Source of the DNA: Mycolicibacterium elephantis DSM 44368
Lineage (GTDB): Bacteria > Actinomycetota > Actinomycetes > Mycobacteriales > Mycobacteriaceae
Assembly (NCBI RefSeq): GCF_004014805.1
Contig: NZ_ATDN01000056.1
Location: 1-64,000 of the forward strand
Direction: 5' to 3'
Length of the DNA: 64,000 nucleotides
In this document: one piece after another, positions 18,376-27,631 of the stretch
Numbering within the stretch: the stretch's first letter is position 1
Layout: every line of letters starts with the position of its first letter
Position numbers and translations under genes: made by a program
Notes under the pieces: model-generated
The model's input: only the letters and a program-made list of their open reading frames with translations
Told to the model about the DNA's origin: nothing
The model's database searches: none

Positions 18376-19899
18376 TCATCGGCGGGTGGACTGCGGCCGG
18401 GGCACCGGGTACACCGGGTCGGCGCAGTCGGTGCCCTCTGCCTGTAGGTGACGTTTGATCACCTTGAACGTCTCGGTGCGTGGCAGCGCCGTGCTGACCC
18501 GGACGAACGACGGCCACTGTTTCGGCCCCAGGTCGGGTTGCTCGGCCAGGAACGCCGCGAACGCCTCGAGATCGAACACCGCCCCCTCGGTCAACGTCAG
18601 CGCCGCCATCACCTGATCGCCGACGTCGGGCGCCGGGATGCCGTACACCGCCACCTCGACCACGTCGGGATGGCGCAGCAGCACCCGCTCGATCGGCGCC
18701 GCGCCGAGGTTCTCCCCGTCCACCCGCATCCAGTCACCGAGCCGCCCGGCGAAGTACGCGTAGCCGTCCTCGTCGCGATAGGCCAGGTCGCCGCTGTGGT
18801 ACATGCCGCCGCGCATCCGCTCGGCGTCGGCCTCCGGGTCGTTGTAGTACCCCTCGAAACGCCCTGCGTCCGAGACGTTCACCAGCTCGCCGGTCACTCC
18901 CGGCGGGCACGGTTCACCGGTGTCGACGTCGATGATCTCGGTGCCCGGTGGCAGTGGGCCGAGCGCGCCGGGCGGTGTGTCCGGCGTGCGGGCGATCGCG
19001 ATACCACCCTCGGTCGATCCGAACCCGTCCATCACCACCGTGGCGAACCGCTGTGCGAACCGCTCGACGTCGGCGGGCGCGCCCTCGTTGCCGTACACCG
19101 CGCGCAGCGGGTTGTCCGCGTCGTCGGGTTGTTCGGGGGTGGCCAGGATGTAGGACAACGGCTTGCCGACGTAGTTGGCGTACGTCGCACCGTATCGGCG
19201 CACGTCGGGCAGGAACTGTGAGGCAGAGAACTTGCGCCGCAACGCAAGTGAGCTCTGGGATGCCAGCGCGACGGCCCAGCCCACCAGCACCGCGTTGGAA
19301 TGGAACAGCGGCATCGAGACGTAGCAGACGTCGCTTTCGCCCAGGTCGAAACGGCCCGCCATCGTCACCCCGGCGATCGCGACCTTGCCGTGGCTGCATT
19401 TGACGGCCTTGGGATCGCCGCTGGTGCCCGACGTGTAGATCAGCATGAACAAGTCGGTGGGCTCGGCGTCGTAGGCGAGTACCGGCGCGCCGGCGTGCGA
19501 TGCCACCTCCTGCGCCCACTGCGGTGAGTCGACGTTGACATGTTCGACGTCGGCAAGGATGTCCGCATGCGCCGAATCGGCCAGCACCACTTGGCAATCC
19601 GCATGGGTGATGTCCCGGCGCAGCGCCGCACCGCGCCGCACCGGGTTCAGGCCCACCGGCACGATGCCCGTCAGCCCCGCCGCCACCAGCACCGCTGAGA
19701 ACTCCGGGGTGTTCTGCAGCAGCACACCGACGTGAGGAGGCCGGTTGGGGTCCATGCGTGCCCGCAACGCGGCGGCCACCGCCGCGCCGCGCCCGAGGTG
19801 GTCTCGCCAGCTGATGAAACTGTCCTCGAAGTACACCCCGCGGTCGTCGACGTCGGCCAGCGGCGTCAACAGGGCCGCGACGGTGGGCAACTCGCTCAC
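18376..19899 (-). CDS. fadD17: Acyl-CoA ligase FadD17
   Basis: A 507-residue AMP-forming ligase (LIYTSGTSGDPKAVKCSHG, FGSTEGGIAIARTP, YRDEDGYAYFAGRLGDWMRV). It matches Rv3506 of the sterol regulon, reported to activate steroid acids with the shortened side chain. GTG 19899 lies 2 bp after the fadE27 stop; the longer frame begins inside fadE27 and is rejected. It is the last gene of fadE26-fadE27-fadD17, driven from the KstR site at 22273. Confidence 0.9.
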   Translation of the reverse strand: MSELPTVAALLTPLADVDDRGVYFEDSFISWRDHLGRGAAVAAALRARMDPNRPPHVGVLLQNTPEFSAVLVAAGLTGIVPVGLNPVRRGAALRRDITHADCQVVLADSAHADILADVEHVNVDSPQWAQEVASHAGAPVLAYDAEPTDLFMLIYTSGTSGDPKAVKCSHGKVAIAGVTMAGRFDLGESDVCYVSMPLFHSNAVLVGWAVALASQSSLALRRKFSASQFLPDVRRYGATYANYVGKPLSYILATPEQPDDADNPLRAVYGNEGAPADVERFAQRFATVVMDGFGSTEGGIAIARTPDTPPGALGPLPPGTEIIDVDTGEPCPPGVTGELVNVSDAGRFEGYYNDPEADAERMRGGMYHSGDLAYRDEDGYAYFAGRLGDWMRVDGENLGAAPIERVLLRHPDVVEVAVYGIPAPDVGDQVMAALTLTEGAVFDLEAFAAFLAEQPDLGPKQWPSFVRVSTALPRTETFKVIKRHLQAEGTDCADPVYPVPRPQSTRR

Positions 19900-19901
19900 G
19901 A

Positions 19902-21008
19902 CTACGCCGGGGAGTCCGCCAATTCCCTGCCGATGCGGAGCAACTGCCCGGTCGCGCTGCCGACCGCGAACTCGATCTGCTTGGCGGCCAGGAAGTACCG
20001 GTGCACCGGATGGTCGATGTCGATGCCGACGCCGCCGTGCACGTGCACCGTGGTGTGCGCCACCCGGTGCCCGGCCTCGGCGGCCCAGAACGCCGCGGTG
20101 TTGACGTCGATCTCGGCGGGCAGATCCTCGGAGAGCCGCCACGCCGCCTGGGTCACGGTCAACCGCAGCGCCTTGACGTCGATGTAGCCGTCGGCCAGCC
20201 GCGACGACACGGCCTGGAAGCTGCCGATCGGCCGGTCGAACTGTTCGCGTTCGCGTGCGTAGGCCGCGGTCAGCTCCAAGGCGCGCTCTACCACCCCGAG
20301 CTGAAATGCGCTGCGGCCCAGTGTGGCACGGGTGGTCAGCCACGCGACGACGGCGTCGCCCTGGTCGCCGACCGTCCGGGCGCCGTCCACCTCCACATCC
20401 TGGAGCTGCAGCTGTCCCACGCTGCCATGGCCGGTGGTGTCCAGTGACGCGACGCTCACTCCGTCATCATCGGAGGCCACCAGGAACACTTTCGTTCCGG
20501 AATCGGTCTCGGCCGGCACGAGGAACGCGTCGGCGACGGGGCCGTACGGCACCTGCGTACGCGACCCGGTGAGCCGGTATCCGCCCGCCCCCGACGATTG
20601 CGCCCGCACCGGGCCGTCGCCCATCTCACCGTCGAGCGCGACGGTGATGATCTTCTCGCCCCTGACGGCGGGTACGGCCCACTGCTGTTGGATCGCCTCG
20701 GCGCCGAACGCCGCCAGCGCACCCGCGCCGAGCACCGCGGACTCCAGGTAGGGCACCGCAGCCATCTGTCGGCCCAGCGCGCCGAGCACGGCGACCTGTT
20801 CGAGGACGCCGAACCCGCCGCCGCCCAACGCTTCCGGCGCGGCGGCCGACAGCACGTCGGCCTCGATCAGCTTGGCCCACAGATCACGGTCGAAGCGCTC
20901 CTCGAGGCCGTCCAGGTCGCGCTGGTGCTCGGGTGTGCACACCGAGTCGACGATGGTGCGGACCAGCCCGCCGAGGTCTTCGGAGGCTTCGGTTGTTCTG
21001 AAATCCAT
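19902..21008 (-). CDS. fadE27: Acyl-CoA dehydrogenase FadE27 (ChsE5)
   Basis: A 368-residue acyl-CoA dehydrogenase-family protein matching Rv3505. In M. tuberculosis it forms an alpha2beta2 heterotetramer with FadE26 (ChsE4-ChsE5) that desaturates sterol side-chain CoA esters. Family landmarks are GVLEQVAVLGALGRQ, SAFQLGVVERALELTAAYARER and VHVHGGVGIDIDHPVHRYFL. In the known complex the catalytic Glu is in FadE26, and this partner completes the FAD site. It starts 12 bp after fadE26. Confidence 0.93.
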   Translation of the reverse strand: MDFRTTEASEDLGGLVRTIVDSVCTPEHQRDLDGLEERFDRDLWAKLIEADVLSAAAPEALGGGGFGVLEQVAVLGALGRQMAAVPYLESAVLGAGALAAFGAEAIQQQWAVPAVRGEKIITVALDGEMGDGPVRAQSSGAGGYRLTGSRTQVPYGPVADAFLVPAETDSGTKVFLVASDDDGVSVASLDTTGHGSVGQLQLQDVEVDGARTVGDQGDAVVAWLTTRATLGRSAFQLGVVERALELTAAYAREREQFDRPIGSFQAVSSRLADGYIDVKALRLTVTQAAWRLSEDLPAEIDVNTAAFWAAEAGHRVAHTTVHVHGGVGIDIDHPVHRYFLAAKQIEFAVGSATGQLLRIGRELADSPA

Positions 21009-21020
21009 CGGGTGCCGTCC

Positions 21021-22202
21021 TTACCGGTTCGCTCTTGGCAGGCCCAGCGCGACCATTCCGATGATGTCGCGCTGGATCTCGTTTGTTCCGCCGCCGAAAG
21101 TCAGGATCAAGCAGCTGCGGTGCATGCGTTCGACCCGGCCACGCAGCAGCGCGCCGGGCGAACCCGGCCGCAGCGTGGCCGCGGTGCCGAGCACCTCCAT
21201 CAGCAGCCGGTAGGCCTCGGTGGCCAGTTCGGTCCCGTACACCTTGGCCGCCGACGCGTCCGCGGGGGAGGGCGCGGCCTCATCGGAGGAGGCCAGCTCC
21301 CAGTTGATCAGTTTGAGCACCCCGGCCTTGGCGTGCACCCGGGCCAGGTTGAGCTGCACCCACTCCGAGTCGATCAGCCTCTTGCCGTGCACATCCTTGG
21401 TGTTCTGGGCCCACTCACGAACGCCGTTGAGCGCCAGGAAGATCGGCTGGGCCGATACCAGGGCCACCCGTTCGTGGTTGAGCTGGTTGGTGACCAGCTT
21501 CCAGCCGGCGTTCTCCTCACCGACCAGGTTGGCGACGGGAACCCGCACGTCCTGGTAGTAGGTGGCGCTGGTGTCCACGCCTGCCATCGTGTGCACCGGG
21601 GTCCAGGAGAAACCCTCCGCGGTGGTGGGCACGATCAGCATCGAGATACCGCGGTGCTTCTTGGCCTCCTGGTTGGTCCGCACCGCCAGCCACACGTAAT
21701 CGGCGTAGGCGATCAGGCTGGTCCACATCTTCTGGCCGTTGATCACGTACTCGTCGCCGTCGCGCACGGCGGTGGTGCGCAACGCGGCCAGGTCGGTGCC
21801 CGCGCCCGGCTCGGAGTAACCGATCGAGAAGTGCAGCTCGCCCGAGGCGATCTTGGGCAGATAGAACTTCTTCTGTTCGTCGGTGCCGAACGCCATGATC
21901 GTGGGCGCGACGCTGTTGATCGTCAGGAACGGAACCGGAACGTTGGCGATCGCGGCCTCGTCGTTGAAGATCAGCCCGTCCATCGGCGGGCGTTCCTGGC
22001 CGCCGTACTCCTTGGGCCAGCTCAGCGTGAGCCAGCCGTCCTTGCCCATCTGGGCAACCGTTTCCCGGTAGACGTTGCCGCGGCCCATCTCGCCGTCGTT
22101 GGAGGCCAGCGCCTCGGCGCGCTCGGGCGTCATCAACTTGGAGAAGTAGGCCCGCAGTTCGCGACGCAACTCCTCCTGCTCTGGGGTGTAGCCGATTCGC
22201 AT
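21021..22202 (-). CDS. fadE26: Acyl-CoA dehydrogenase FadE26 (ChsE4)
   Basis: A 393-residue acyl-CoA dehydrogenase matching Rv3504. Landmarks: FSIGYSEPGAGTDLAALRT, DEYVINGQKMWTS and the C-terminal LTFGGGTNEIQRDIIG. With FadE27 it forms the ChsE4-ChsE5 enzyme acting on sterol side chains of different lengths. ATG 22202 gives MRIGYTPEQEELRRELRAYF. It diverges from fdxD across a 148-bp gap holding a KstR operator, and heads the fadE26-fadE27-fadD17 unit. Confidence 0.94.
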   Translation of the reverse strand: MRIGYTPEQEELRRELRAYFSKLMTPERAEALASNDGEMGRGNVYRETVAQMGKDGWLTLSWPKEYGGQERPPMDGLIFNDEAAIANVPVPFLTINSVAPTIMAFGTDEQKKFYLPKIASGELHFSIGYSEPGAGTDLAALRTTAVRDGDEYVINGQKMWTSLIAYADYVWLAVRTNQEAKKHRGISMLIVPTTAEGFSWTPVHTMAGVDTSATYYQDVRVPVANLVGEENAGWKLVTNQLNHERVALVSAQPIFLALNGVREWAQNTKDVHGKRLIDSEWVQLNLARVHAKAGVLKLINWELASSDEAAPSPADASAAKVYGTELATEAYRLLMEVLGTAATLRPGSPGALLRGRVERMHRSCLILTFGGGTNEIQRDIIGMVALGLPRANR

Positions 22203-22272
22203 CGCCTTGTCCTAACTTCTCTAATGTGACAACAAGTGTGACAACCCGCCTGACCCGGAGTTCACCCCCGGT

Positions 22273-22290
22273 TGTAACACGTTCTAGTCT
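22273..22290. promoter_or_regulatory. KstR operator and -10 at fadE26/fdxD
   Basis: TGTAACACGTTCTA (22273-22286) is identical to the fadD19 site. TAGTCT (22285-22290) overlaps its end and fits a -10 for the plus-strand fdxD-hsd4A unit, giving a leader of roughly 50 nt. The same dyad lies 70 bp upstream of fadE26 and probably governs both directions. Confidence 0.85.
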
Positions 22291-22350
22291 TGTGGGTCTA
22301 GGCCGGTGTCGCCTGGCTGCTCATGCAGCTCCGACTGCGAGGAGGAAATC

Positions 22351-22542
22351 ATGCGAGTGGAAGTGGACCGCGACCGTTGTGAAGGCAATGCGGTATGCGT
22401 CGGACTTGCGCCTGAGCTGTTCGAGCTCGACGACGATGACTACGCGGTGGTGAAGGCCCACCCGATCCCCGCCGACAAGGAGGAGCTCGCCCAGCGGGCG
22501 ATCGACGAGTGCCCTCGCGCCGCCCTGAACCGCCGCGACTAG
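22351..22542 (+). CDS. fdxD: Ferredoxin FdxD
   Basis: A 63-residue 3Fe-4S-type ferredoxin: first Cys cluster CEGNAVC (the middle cluster position is Asn) and the distal Cys-Pro in DECPRAAL. Length and sequence match Rv3503c. Such ferredoxins feed electrons to P450s, here most likely CYP142/CYP125. ATG 22351 has a strong GAGGAGG Shine-Dalgarno 4-5 nt upstream; longer in-frame starts lack one. hsd4A follows 13 bp later. Confidence 0.93.
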   Translation: MRVEVDRDRCEGNAVCVGLAPELFELDDDDYAVVKAHPIPADKEELAQRAIDECPRAALNRRD

Positions 22543-22555
22543 AGGTATTCATAAA

Positions 22556-23482
22556 GTGACGACTGAGCAGTCCGCAACCGATCTGTCCGGACGCGTTGCG
22601 GTGGTGACCGGCGCTGCCGCCGGGCTGGGCCGCGCAGAGGCCATCGGCCTGGCCCAGGCCGGTGCGACCGTCGTGGTCAACGACATCGCAGCCGCGCTGG
22701 ACAAGTCCGACGTCCTGGACGAGATCGCCGCCGCCGGCGCCAAGGCCGTCGCGGTGGCCGGTGACATCTCGCAGCGGTCGACGGCCGACGAACTGGTCGA
22801 GACCGCAGACCAGCTCGGCGGATTGGGCATCGTCGTCAACAACGCCGGCATCACCCGTGACCGGATGCTGTTCAACATGTCCGACGAGGACTGGGACGCG
22901 GTGATCGCCGTGCACCTGCGGGGCCACTTCCTGCTGACCCGCAACGCGGCCACCTATTGGCGCGCCAAGGCCAAGGCCGGCGGGGATGACGGGGCCGGCA
23001 AGGTCTACGGCCGCGTCATCAACACCTCCTCGGAGGCGGGGTTGGTGGGCCCCGTCGGTCAGGCCAACTACGGCGCGGCCAAGGCCGGCATCACGGCGTT
23101 GACGCTGTCGATGGCCCGGGCGCTGGAGCGCTACGGGGTGCGCGCCAACGCGATCGCCCCGCGCGCCCGCACGGCGATGACGGCCGATGTGTTCGGCGAG
23201 GCGCCCGACCTCGCCGAGGGGCAGGTCGACCCGCTGTCGCCCGAGCACGTCGTCAAACTCGTGTGTTTTCTGGCCTCGCCGGCCTCGGAAGGGGTCAACG
23301 GACAGCTGTTCATCGTCTACGGCCCCACGGTGACGCTGGTGGCCGCGCCGACAGTCGAAGCTCAGTTCACCGCCGAGTCCGGGGCCTGGGATCCGGCGGA
23401 CCTGTCGACGACGTTGCAGAAGTACTTTGCTGGCCGGGATCCCGAACGGAATTTCTCGGCCACCGCGCTGATGGGTCAGTAG
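22556..23482 (+). CDS. hsd4A: Steroid/3-hydroxyacyl-CoA dehydrogenase Hsd4A
   Basis: A 308-residue short-chain dehydrogenase: TGAAAGLGRAEA nucleotide-binding glycine motif, NNAG, and the catalytic Ser plus Tyr-x3-Lys in NTSSEAGLV and ANYGAAKAG. It matches Rv3502c, a dual 17beta-hydroxysteroid/beta-hydroxyacyl-CoA dehydrogenase of sterol side-chain beta-oxidation. The GTG start at 22556 lies 13 bp after fdxD. The C-terminal extension (about residues 255-308) is typical of this protein. Confidence 0.93.
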   Translation: MTTEQSATDLSGRVAVVTGAAAGLGRAEAIGLAQAGATVVVNDIAAALDKSDVLDEIAAAGAKAVAVAGDISQRSTADELVETADQLGGLGIVVNNAGITRDRMLFNMSDEDWDAVIAVHLRGHFLLTRNAATYWRAKAKAGGDDGAGKVYGRVINTSSEAGLVGPVGQANYGAAKAGITALTLSMARALERYGVRANAIAPRARTAMTADVFGEAPDLAEGQVDPLSPEHVVKLVCFLASPASEGVNGQLFIVYGPTVTLVAAPTVEAQFTAESGAWDPADLSTTLQKYFAGRDPERNFSATALMGQ

Positions 23483-23517
23483 CGCCGAAGGTCATTTGAC
23501 AAACCGGCCCGGGGCAC

Positions 23518-23531
23518 TAGAACACGTTCTA
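23518..23531. promoter_or_regulatory. KstR operator upstream of the mce4 operon
   Basis: TAGAACACGTTCTA matches every fixed base and is palindromic except for the central two bases. It is 35 bp after hsd4A and 214 bp before yrbE4A. In mycobacteria KstR controls mce4. Confidence 0.88.
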
Positions 23532-23606
23532 CAATGACTCAGGTCACAGTGCCCCTGACCAGTACGTTTATAACAACTTGGTCTGTTCTTGCCGTTCTTT
23601 GACACT

Positions 23607-23628
23607 GCGAACTTGTTCTAGTTAGGAT
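23607..23628 (+). promoter_or_regulatory. Degenerate second KstR-like site and -10 for mce4
   Basis: GCGAACTTGTTCTA (23607-23620) keeps AAC and GTT but has G for the first T. It continues into GTTAGGAT, where TAGGAT (23623-23628) fits a -10 hexamer. A transcript starting near 23635 would have a leader of about 110 nt. TTGTTCTAGTTAG (23613-23625) recurs exactly at 38125. Confidence 0.5.
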
Positions 23629-23745
23629 GAGCCGGCTCACTAAGAATATCGCTTAGACGAGGGGGGGGAAGACCTCGGCGGCAAGCAGTTTGGAGCTCTT
23701 CGCCAAAGAGAGTCGGATCGCCCCTTTCCGAGAATGGAGCCTAGG

Positions 23746-24510
23746 TTGATCGAACAGCTCGCGGCGCCGGCTCGGGCCGTGGGCGGGTTCGTCGAAATGT
23801 CGTTCGACACTTTCGCCAAGATCTTCCGGCGGCCGTTTCAGTTCCGTGAGTTCCTCGACCAGACCTGGATGATCGCGCGGGTGTCGCTGGTGCCGACGCT
23901 GTTGGTCGCGATCCCGTTCACCGTACTGGTCGCGTTCACCCTCAACATCCTGCTGCGCGAGATCGGTGCCGCCGACCTGTCGGGGGCCGGCACCGCGTTC
24001 GGCACCATCACCCAGCTCGGCCCGGTGGTGACGGTGCTGGTGGTCGCCGGCGCCGGCGCCACCGCGATCTGCGCCGACCTCGGCGCACGCACCATCCGCG
24101 AGGAGATCGACGCGATGCGGGTGCTGGGCATCGACCCGATCCAGCGCCTTGTGGTGCCGCGCGTGCTGGCCTCGACGTTCGTCGCGCTGCTGCTCAACGG
24201 CCTGGTCTGCCTCATCGGGCTGTCCGGCGGCTATGTGTTCTCGGTCTTTCTGCAAGGGGTCAACCCCGGCGCGTTCATCAACGGCCTGACGGTGCTGACC
24301 GGGCTGGGTGAGCTCGTCATGGCCGAGATCAAGGCGTTGCTGTTCGGCGTCGTAGCCGGGCTGGTCGGGTGCTACCGGGGCCTGACGGTCAAGGGCGGAC
24401 CCAAGGGAGTGGGCGTCGCGGTCAACGAAACCGTGGTCTACGCGTTCATCTGCCTGTTCGTGATCAACGTGATCATGACGGCGGTCGGGGTCCGGGTGTT
24501 GGAGCGGTGA
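23746..24510 (+). CDS. yrbE4A: Mce4 permease subunit YrbE4A
   Basis: A 254-residue MlaE/YrbE-type integral membrane permease with about five hydrophobic segments and the conserved loop GARTIREEIDAMRVLGIDPI. With YrbE4B it forms the membrane channel of the Mce4 sterol importer. I chose TTG 23746 because GGAG at 23736-23739 is ideally spaced and the resulting length equals that of the M. tuberculosis protein (254); an ATG at 23734 would overlap that ribosome-binding site. The leader contains a run of eight G (23661-23668). Confidence 0.92.
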   Translation: MIEQLAAPARAVGGFVEMSFDTFAKIFRRPFQFREFLDQTWMIARVSLVPTLLVAIPFTVLVAFTLNILLREIGAADLSGAGTAFGTITQLGPVVTVLVVAGAGATAICADLGARTIREEIDAMRVLGIDPIQRLVVPRVLASTFVALLLNGLVCLIGLSGGYVFSVFLQGVNPGAFINGLTVLTGLGELVMAEIKALLFGVVAGLVGCYRGLTVKGGPKGVGVAVNETVVYAFICLFVINVIMTAVGVRVLER

Positions 24511-24538
24511 TGGGCGCTGACGCGAAGAGCAGACAAGC

Positions 24539-25381
24539 ATGAGTTACGACGTAACGGTTCGCTTCCGCAGGCTTTTCCGCGGCGTGCCAAGGGTTGTCGA
24601 CACCGTCGGCGAGCAGGCGCTGTTCTACGGCCAGACGATGCGCTACATCCCCAACGCGCTCACCCGCTACCGCAAGGAGACCATCCGGCTGGTGGCCGAG
24701 ATGACCATGGGCACCGGCGCGCTGGTGATGATCGGCGGCACCGTCGGCGTCGCGGCGTTCTTGACCCTGGCCTCCGGCGGCGTCATCGCCGTGCAGGGCT
24801 ACTCGTCGCTGGGCAACATCGGTATCGAGGCACTGACCGGGTTCCTCTCGGCGTTCCTCAACGTGCGCATCGTGGCTCCGGTGATCGCGGGCATCGCGCT
24901 GGCGGCGACCATCGGCGCGGGCACCACCGCGCAGCTGGGCGCCATGCGCGTGGCCGAGGAGATCGATGCGGTCGAGTCGATGGCCGTGCACTCGGTGTCC
25001 TACCTGGTGTCCACGCGGCTGATGGCCGGGCTGATCGCGATCATCCCGCTGTACTCGCTTTCGGTGCTCGCGGCGTTCTTCGCGGCGCGGTTCACCACGG
25101 TCTTCGTCAACAACCAGTCGGCGGGCCTCTACGACCACTACTTCAACACCTTCCTGGTGCCCACCGATCTGTTGTGGTCGTTTCTGCAGGCCATCGTGAT
25201 GGCGGTCGCGGTGATGCTGGTGCACACCTACTACGGCTTCAACGCGACCGGCGGTCCCGTTGGCGTCGGCATCGCCGTCGGTCAGGCCGTGCGGACCTCG
25301 CTGATCGTCGTCGTGACCATCACCCTGTTCATCTCACTCGCCGTCTACGGCGCGTCCGGCAACTTCAACCTCTCGGGTTAG
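24539..25381 (+). CDS. yrbE4B: Mce4 permease subunit YrbE4B
   Basis: A 280-residue MlaE-type permease, partner of YrbE4A, with several membrane segments and the conserved loop MRVAEEIDAVESMAVHSV between them. Length equals Rv3500c. It lies 28 bp after yrbE4A and 10 bp before mce4A. The ATPase for the system (MceG/Mkl) is normally encoded elsewhere and is not in this window. Confidence 0.93.
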   Translation: MSYDVTVRFRRLFRGVPRVVDTVGEQALFYGQTMRYIPNALTRYRKETIRLVAEMTMGTGALVMIGGTVGVAAFLTLASGGVIAVQGYSSLGNIGIEALTGFLSAFLNVRIVAPVIAGIALAATIGAGTTAQLGAMRVAEEIDAVESMAVHSVSYLVSTRLMAGLIAIIPLYSLSVLAAFFAARFTTVFVNNQSAGLYDHYFNTFLVPTDLLWSFLQAIVMAVAVMLVHTYYGFNATGGPVGVGIAVGQAVRTSLIVVVTITLFISLAVYGASGNFNLSG

Positions 25382-25391
25382 GCGGGAATCG

Positions 25392-26591
25392 ATGTCCGAC
25401 GGTGACGCCAAGCGCAGCCACGTACGGATCGCTGCGGCGATCCTGGCTGCAATCCTGCTGGGCGCCACCGTCTTCACCTATCTGGCCTACACCGCGGCGT
25501 TCACCGCCACCGACACCGTCAGCGTCACCGCGCCGCGGGCCGGCCTGGTGATGGAACGCGACGCCAAGGTCAAGTACCGGGGTGTGCAGATCGGCAAGGT
25601 CAAGACGATCGAGTACGCCGGGGACGAAGCCAGGCTGACGCTGGCGATCGACAGCGCTGAGATGCGCTACATCCCGTCCAACGCCGTGGTGCGCATCGGC
25701 AGCACAACGGTTTTCGGTGCGAAGGCGGTGGAGTTCCTGCCTCCCGAGGAACCGGTCGGACAGCTCAAACCCGGTGCGACGGTGGCCGCGAAGGATGTTC
25801 AGCTCGAGGTCAACACGCTGTTCCAGACGCTGAACGACGTGCTGCAGAAGGTCGATCCGATCAACCTGAACGCCACGTTGAGCGCGTTGGCGGAGGGTCT
25901 GCGCGGTAACGGCGATGACCTCGGCGCCACCCTGGCCGGCCTGAATTACTATCTGGAGCAACTGAATCCGAAGTTGCCGACGTTGGGGGAGGATCTGCAG
26001 AAGACGGCGGTGGTGGCCAACATCTACGGCGACGCCGGTCCCGACGTGGCGCGCATCTTCGACAACGCGCCGGCGATCAGCGACACGATCGTCGACGAGC
26101 AGGACAACCTCAACGCGGCGCTGCTCGCCGCAACGGGGTTGGCCAACAACGGCACCGCCACGCTGGAGCCGGGAGCGGACGACTACATCGCCGCGATGCA
26201 GCGGCTGCGGGCCCCGCTGAGCGTGGCGGCCGAGTATTCGCCCGAGTACGGCTGCATCCTGGAGGGCACCGCGTTGGCGGTGGACCGGTTCGCCCCTGTC
26301 ATCGGTGGTATCCGGCCGGGTCTGTTCGTCTCGTCGAACTTCCTGCCCGGCTCGCCGGGCTACACCTACCCGGAGAGCCTGCCGATCGTGAACGCGAAGG
26401 GCGGCCCGAATTGCCGTGGCCTGCCCAATGTTCCGAGCAAGCAGTTCGGCGGATCGTGGTACCGCTCGCCGTTCCTGGTCACCGACAACGCGTACGTGCC
26501 TTATCAGCCGAACACCGAGTTGCAGTTCGACGCGCCGTCGACGCTGCAGTGGCTGTTCAATGGTGCGTTCGCCGAGAGGGACGACTTCTGA
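25392..26591 (+). CDS. mce4A: Mce4A sterol-import protein
   Basis: A 399-residue MCE protein: N-terminal membrane anchor (about residues 12-34), MlaD/MCE domain (about 40-115; DAKVKYRGVQIGKVKTIEYA), then the long helical region that builds the periplasmic tunnel. It is the first of six Mce subunits A-F. The stop overlaps the mce4B start (TGATG), so stoichiometric translation is likely. Confidence 0.94.
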   Translation: MSDGDAKRSHVRIAAAILAAILLGATVFTYLAYTAAFTATDTVSVTAPRAGLVMERDAKVKYRGVQIGKVKTIEYAGDEARLTLAIDSAEMRYIPSNAVVRIGSTTVFGAKAVEFLPPEEPVGQLKPGATVAAKDVQLEVNTLFQTLNDVLQKVDPINLNATLSALAEGLRGNGDDLGATLAGLNYYLEQLNPKLPTLGEDLQKTAVVANIYGDAGPDVARIFDNAPAISDTIVDEQDNLNAALLAATGLANNGTATLEPGADDYIAAMQRLRAPLSVAAEYSPEYGCILEGTALAVDRFAPVIGGIRPGLFVSSNFLPGSPGYTYPESLPIVNAKGGPNCRGLPNVPSKQFGGSWYRSPFLVTDNAYVPYQPNTELQFDAPSTLQWLFNGAFAERDDF

Positions 26592-27631
26592 TGGCGAAGC
26601 GCGATCGCACGCTGCTCAACGTCAGCGTCTTCACGGTGGTGATGCTGCTGGTCGCCGGCGGGCTCGTGGTGGTGTTCGGCGAGTTCCGGTTCGCTCCGGA
26701 AAGCGGCTATCACGCGACGTTCACCGACGCGTCGCGGCTGAAGGCCGGTCAGGATGTGCGCATCGCCGGTGTTCCCGTGGGCACCGTCAACAACGTCACG
26801 CTCAACCCCGACAACACCGTCGACGTCGCGTTCGACGTCGACGACCGCTACCAGCTCTACACCTCGACACGCGCGGTGGTGCGCTACGAGAACCTCGTCG
26901 GCGACCGCTATCTCGAGATCACCTCCGGGCCGGGCGAGTTGCGTAAACTTCCTGCGGGCGCGACCATCCCACAGAAGAACACCCAGCCGGCGCTGGATCT
27001 GGACGCCCTGCTCGGGGGTCTGCGTCCCGTGCTCAAGGGGCTCGACGGCCAAAAGGTCAACGAGGTGAGCAACGCGGTCGTCGAACTGTTGCAGGGCCAA
27101 GGCGGTGCGTTGTCGAGCCTGCTGTCGAGCACCAGCGCGTTCACCCAGAACCTTGCCGCCAGAGATCAACTCATCGGCGACGTCATCACCAATCTCAACA
27201 CCGTGCTCGCCACCGTCGACGAGAAGGGCGCGCAGTTCAACGCCAGCGTCGACCAGCTGCAGAAGCTGATCACCGGCCTTGCCGAGGGCCGCGACCCGAT
27301 TGCCGGTGCGATCGGCCCGCTGGCGTCTGCGGAGAACGACCTGACCGACATGCTCCAGCAGTCGCGCCGGCCGGTGCAGGGTGTGATCGAGAACGCCCGC
27401 CCGTTCGCTCAGCGTTTCGACGAGCGCAAGGCCGATGTCAACAAGGCCATCGAGCCGCTCGCCGAGAACTACTTGCGGCTCAACGCGCTCGGCGCCTACG
27501 GCTCGTTCTTCAACATCTTCTACTGCGCTACCCGGATCAAGATCAGCGGCCCTGCGGGTAGCGACATCCTGATTCCGTTCGGTGGGCCACCGGATCCGTC
27601 CAAGGGGAGGTGTGCACCGGTCGATGAGTAG
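26591..27631 (+). CDS. mce4B: Mce4B sterol-import protein
   Basis: A 346-residue MCE protein with an N-terminal membrane segment (about residues 10-30), an MCE domain (RLKAGQDVRIAGVPVGTVNN) and a helical C-terminal half ending in a Cys-containing tail. ATG 26591 overlaps the mce4A stop; the longer frame starting inside mce4A is rejected. It overlaps mce4C by 8 nt. Confidence 0.93.
   Translation: MAKRDRTLLNVSVFTVVMLLVAGGLVVVFGEFRFAPESGYHATFTDASRLKAGQDVRIAGVPVGTVNNVTLNPDNTVDVAFDVDDRYQLYTSTRAVVRYENLVGDRYLEITSGPGELRKLPAGATIPQKNTQPALDLDALLGGLRPVLKGLDGQKVNEVSNAVVELLQGQGGALSSLLSSTSAFTQNLAARDQLIGDVITNLNTVLATVDEKGAQFNASVDQLQKLITGLAEGRDPIAGAIGPLASAENDLTDMLQQSRRPVQGVIENARPFAQRFDERKADVNKAIEPLAENYLRLNALGAYGSFFNIFYCATRIKISGPAGSDILIPFGGPPDPSKGRCAPVDE

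Noticed and set aside
19900..20343. Longer N-terminus for FadD17
   Set aside because: The extra residues come from an alternate frame of fadE27 and have no ligase similarity; GTG 19899 fits the family length.
23661..23668. Run of eight G as a phase-variable tract
   Set aside because: It is in the yrbE4A leader, not in a reading frame or between promoter elements; a single occurrence gives no support for switching.
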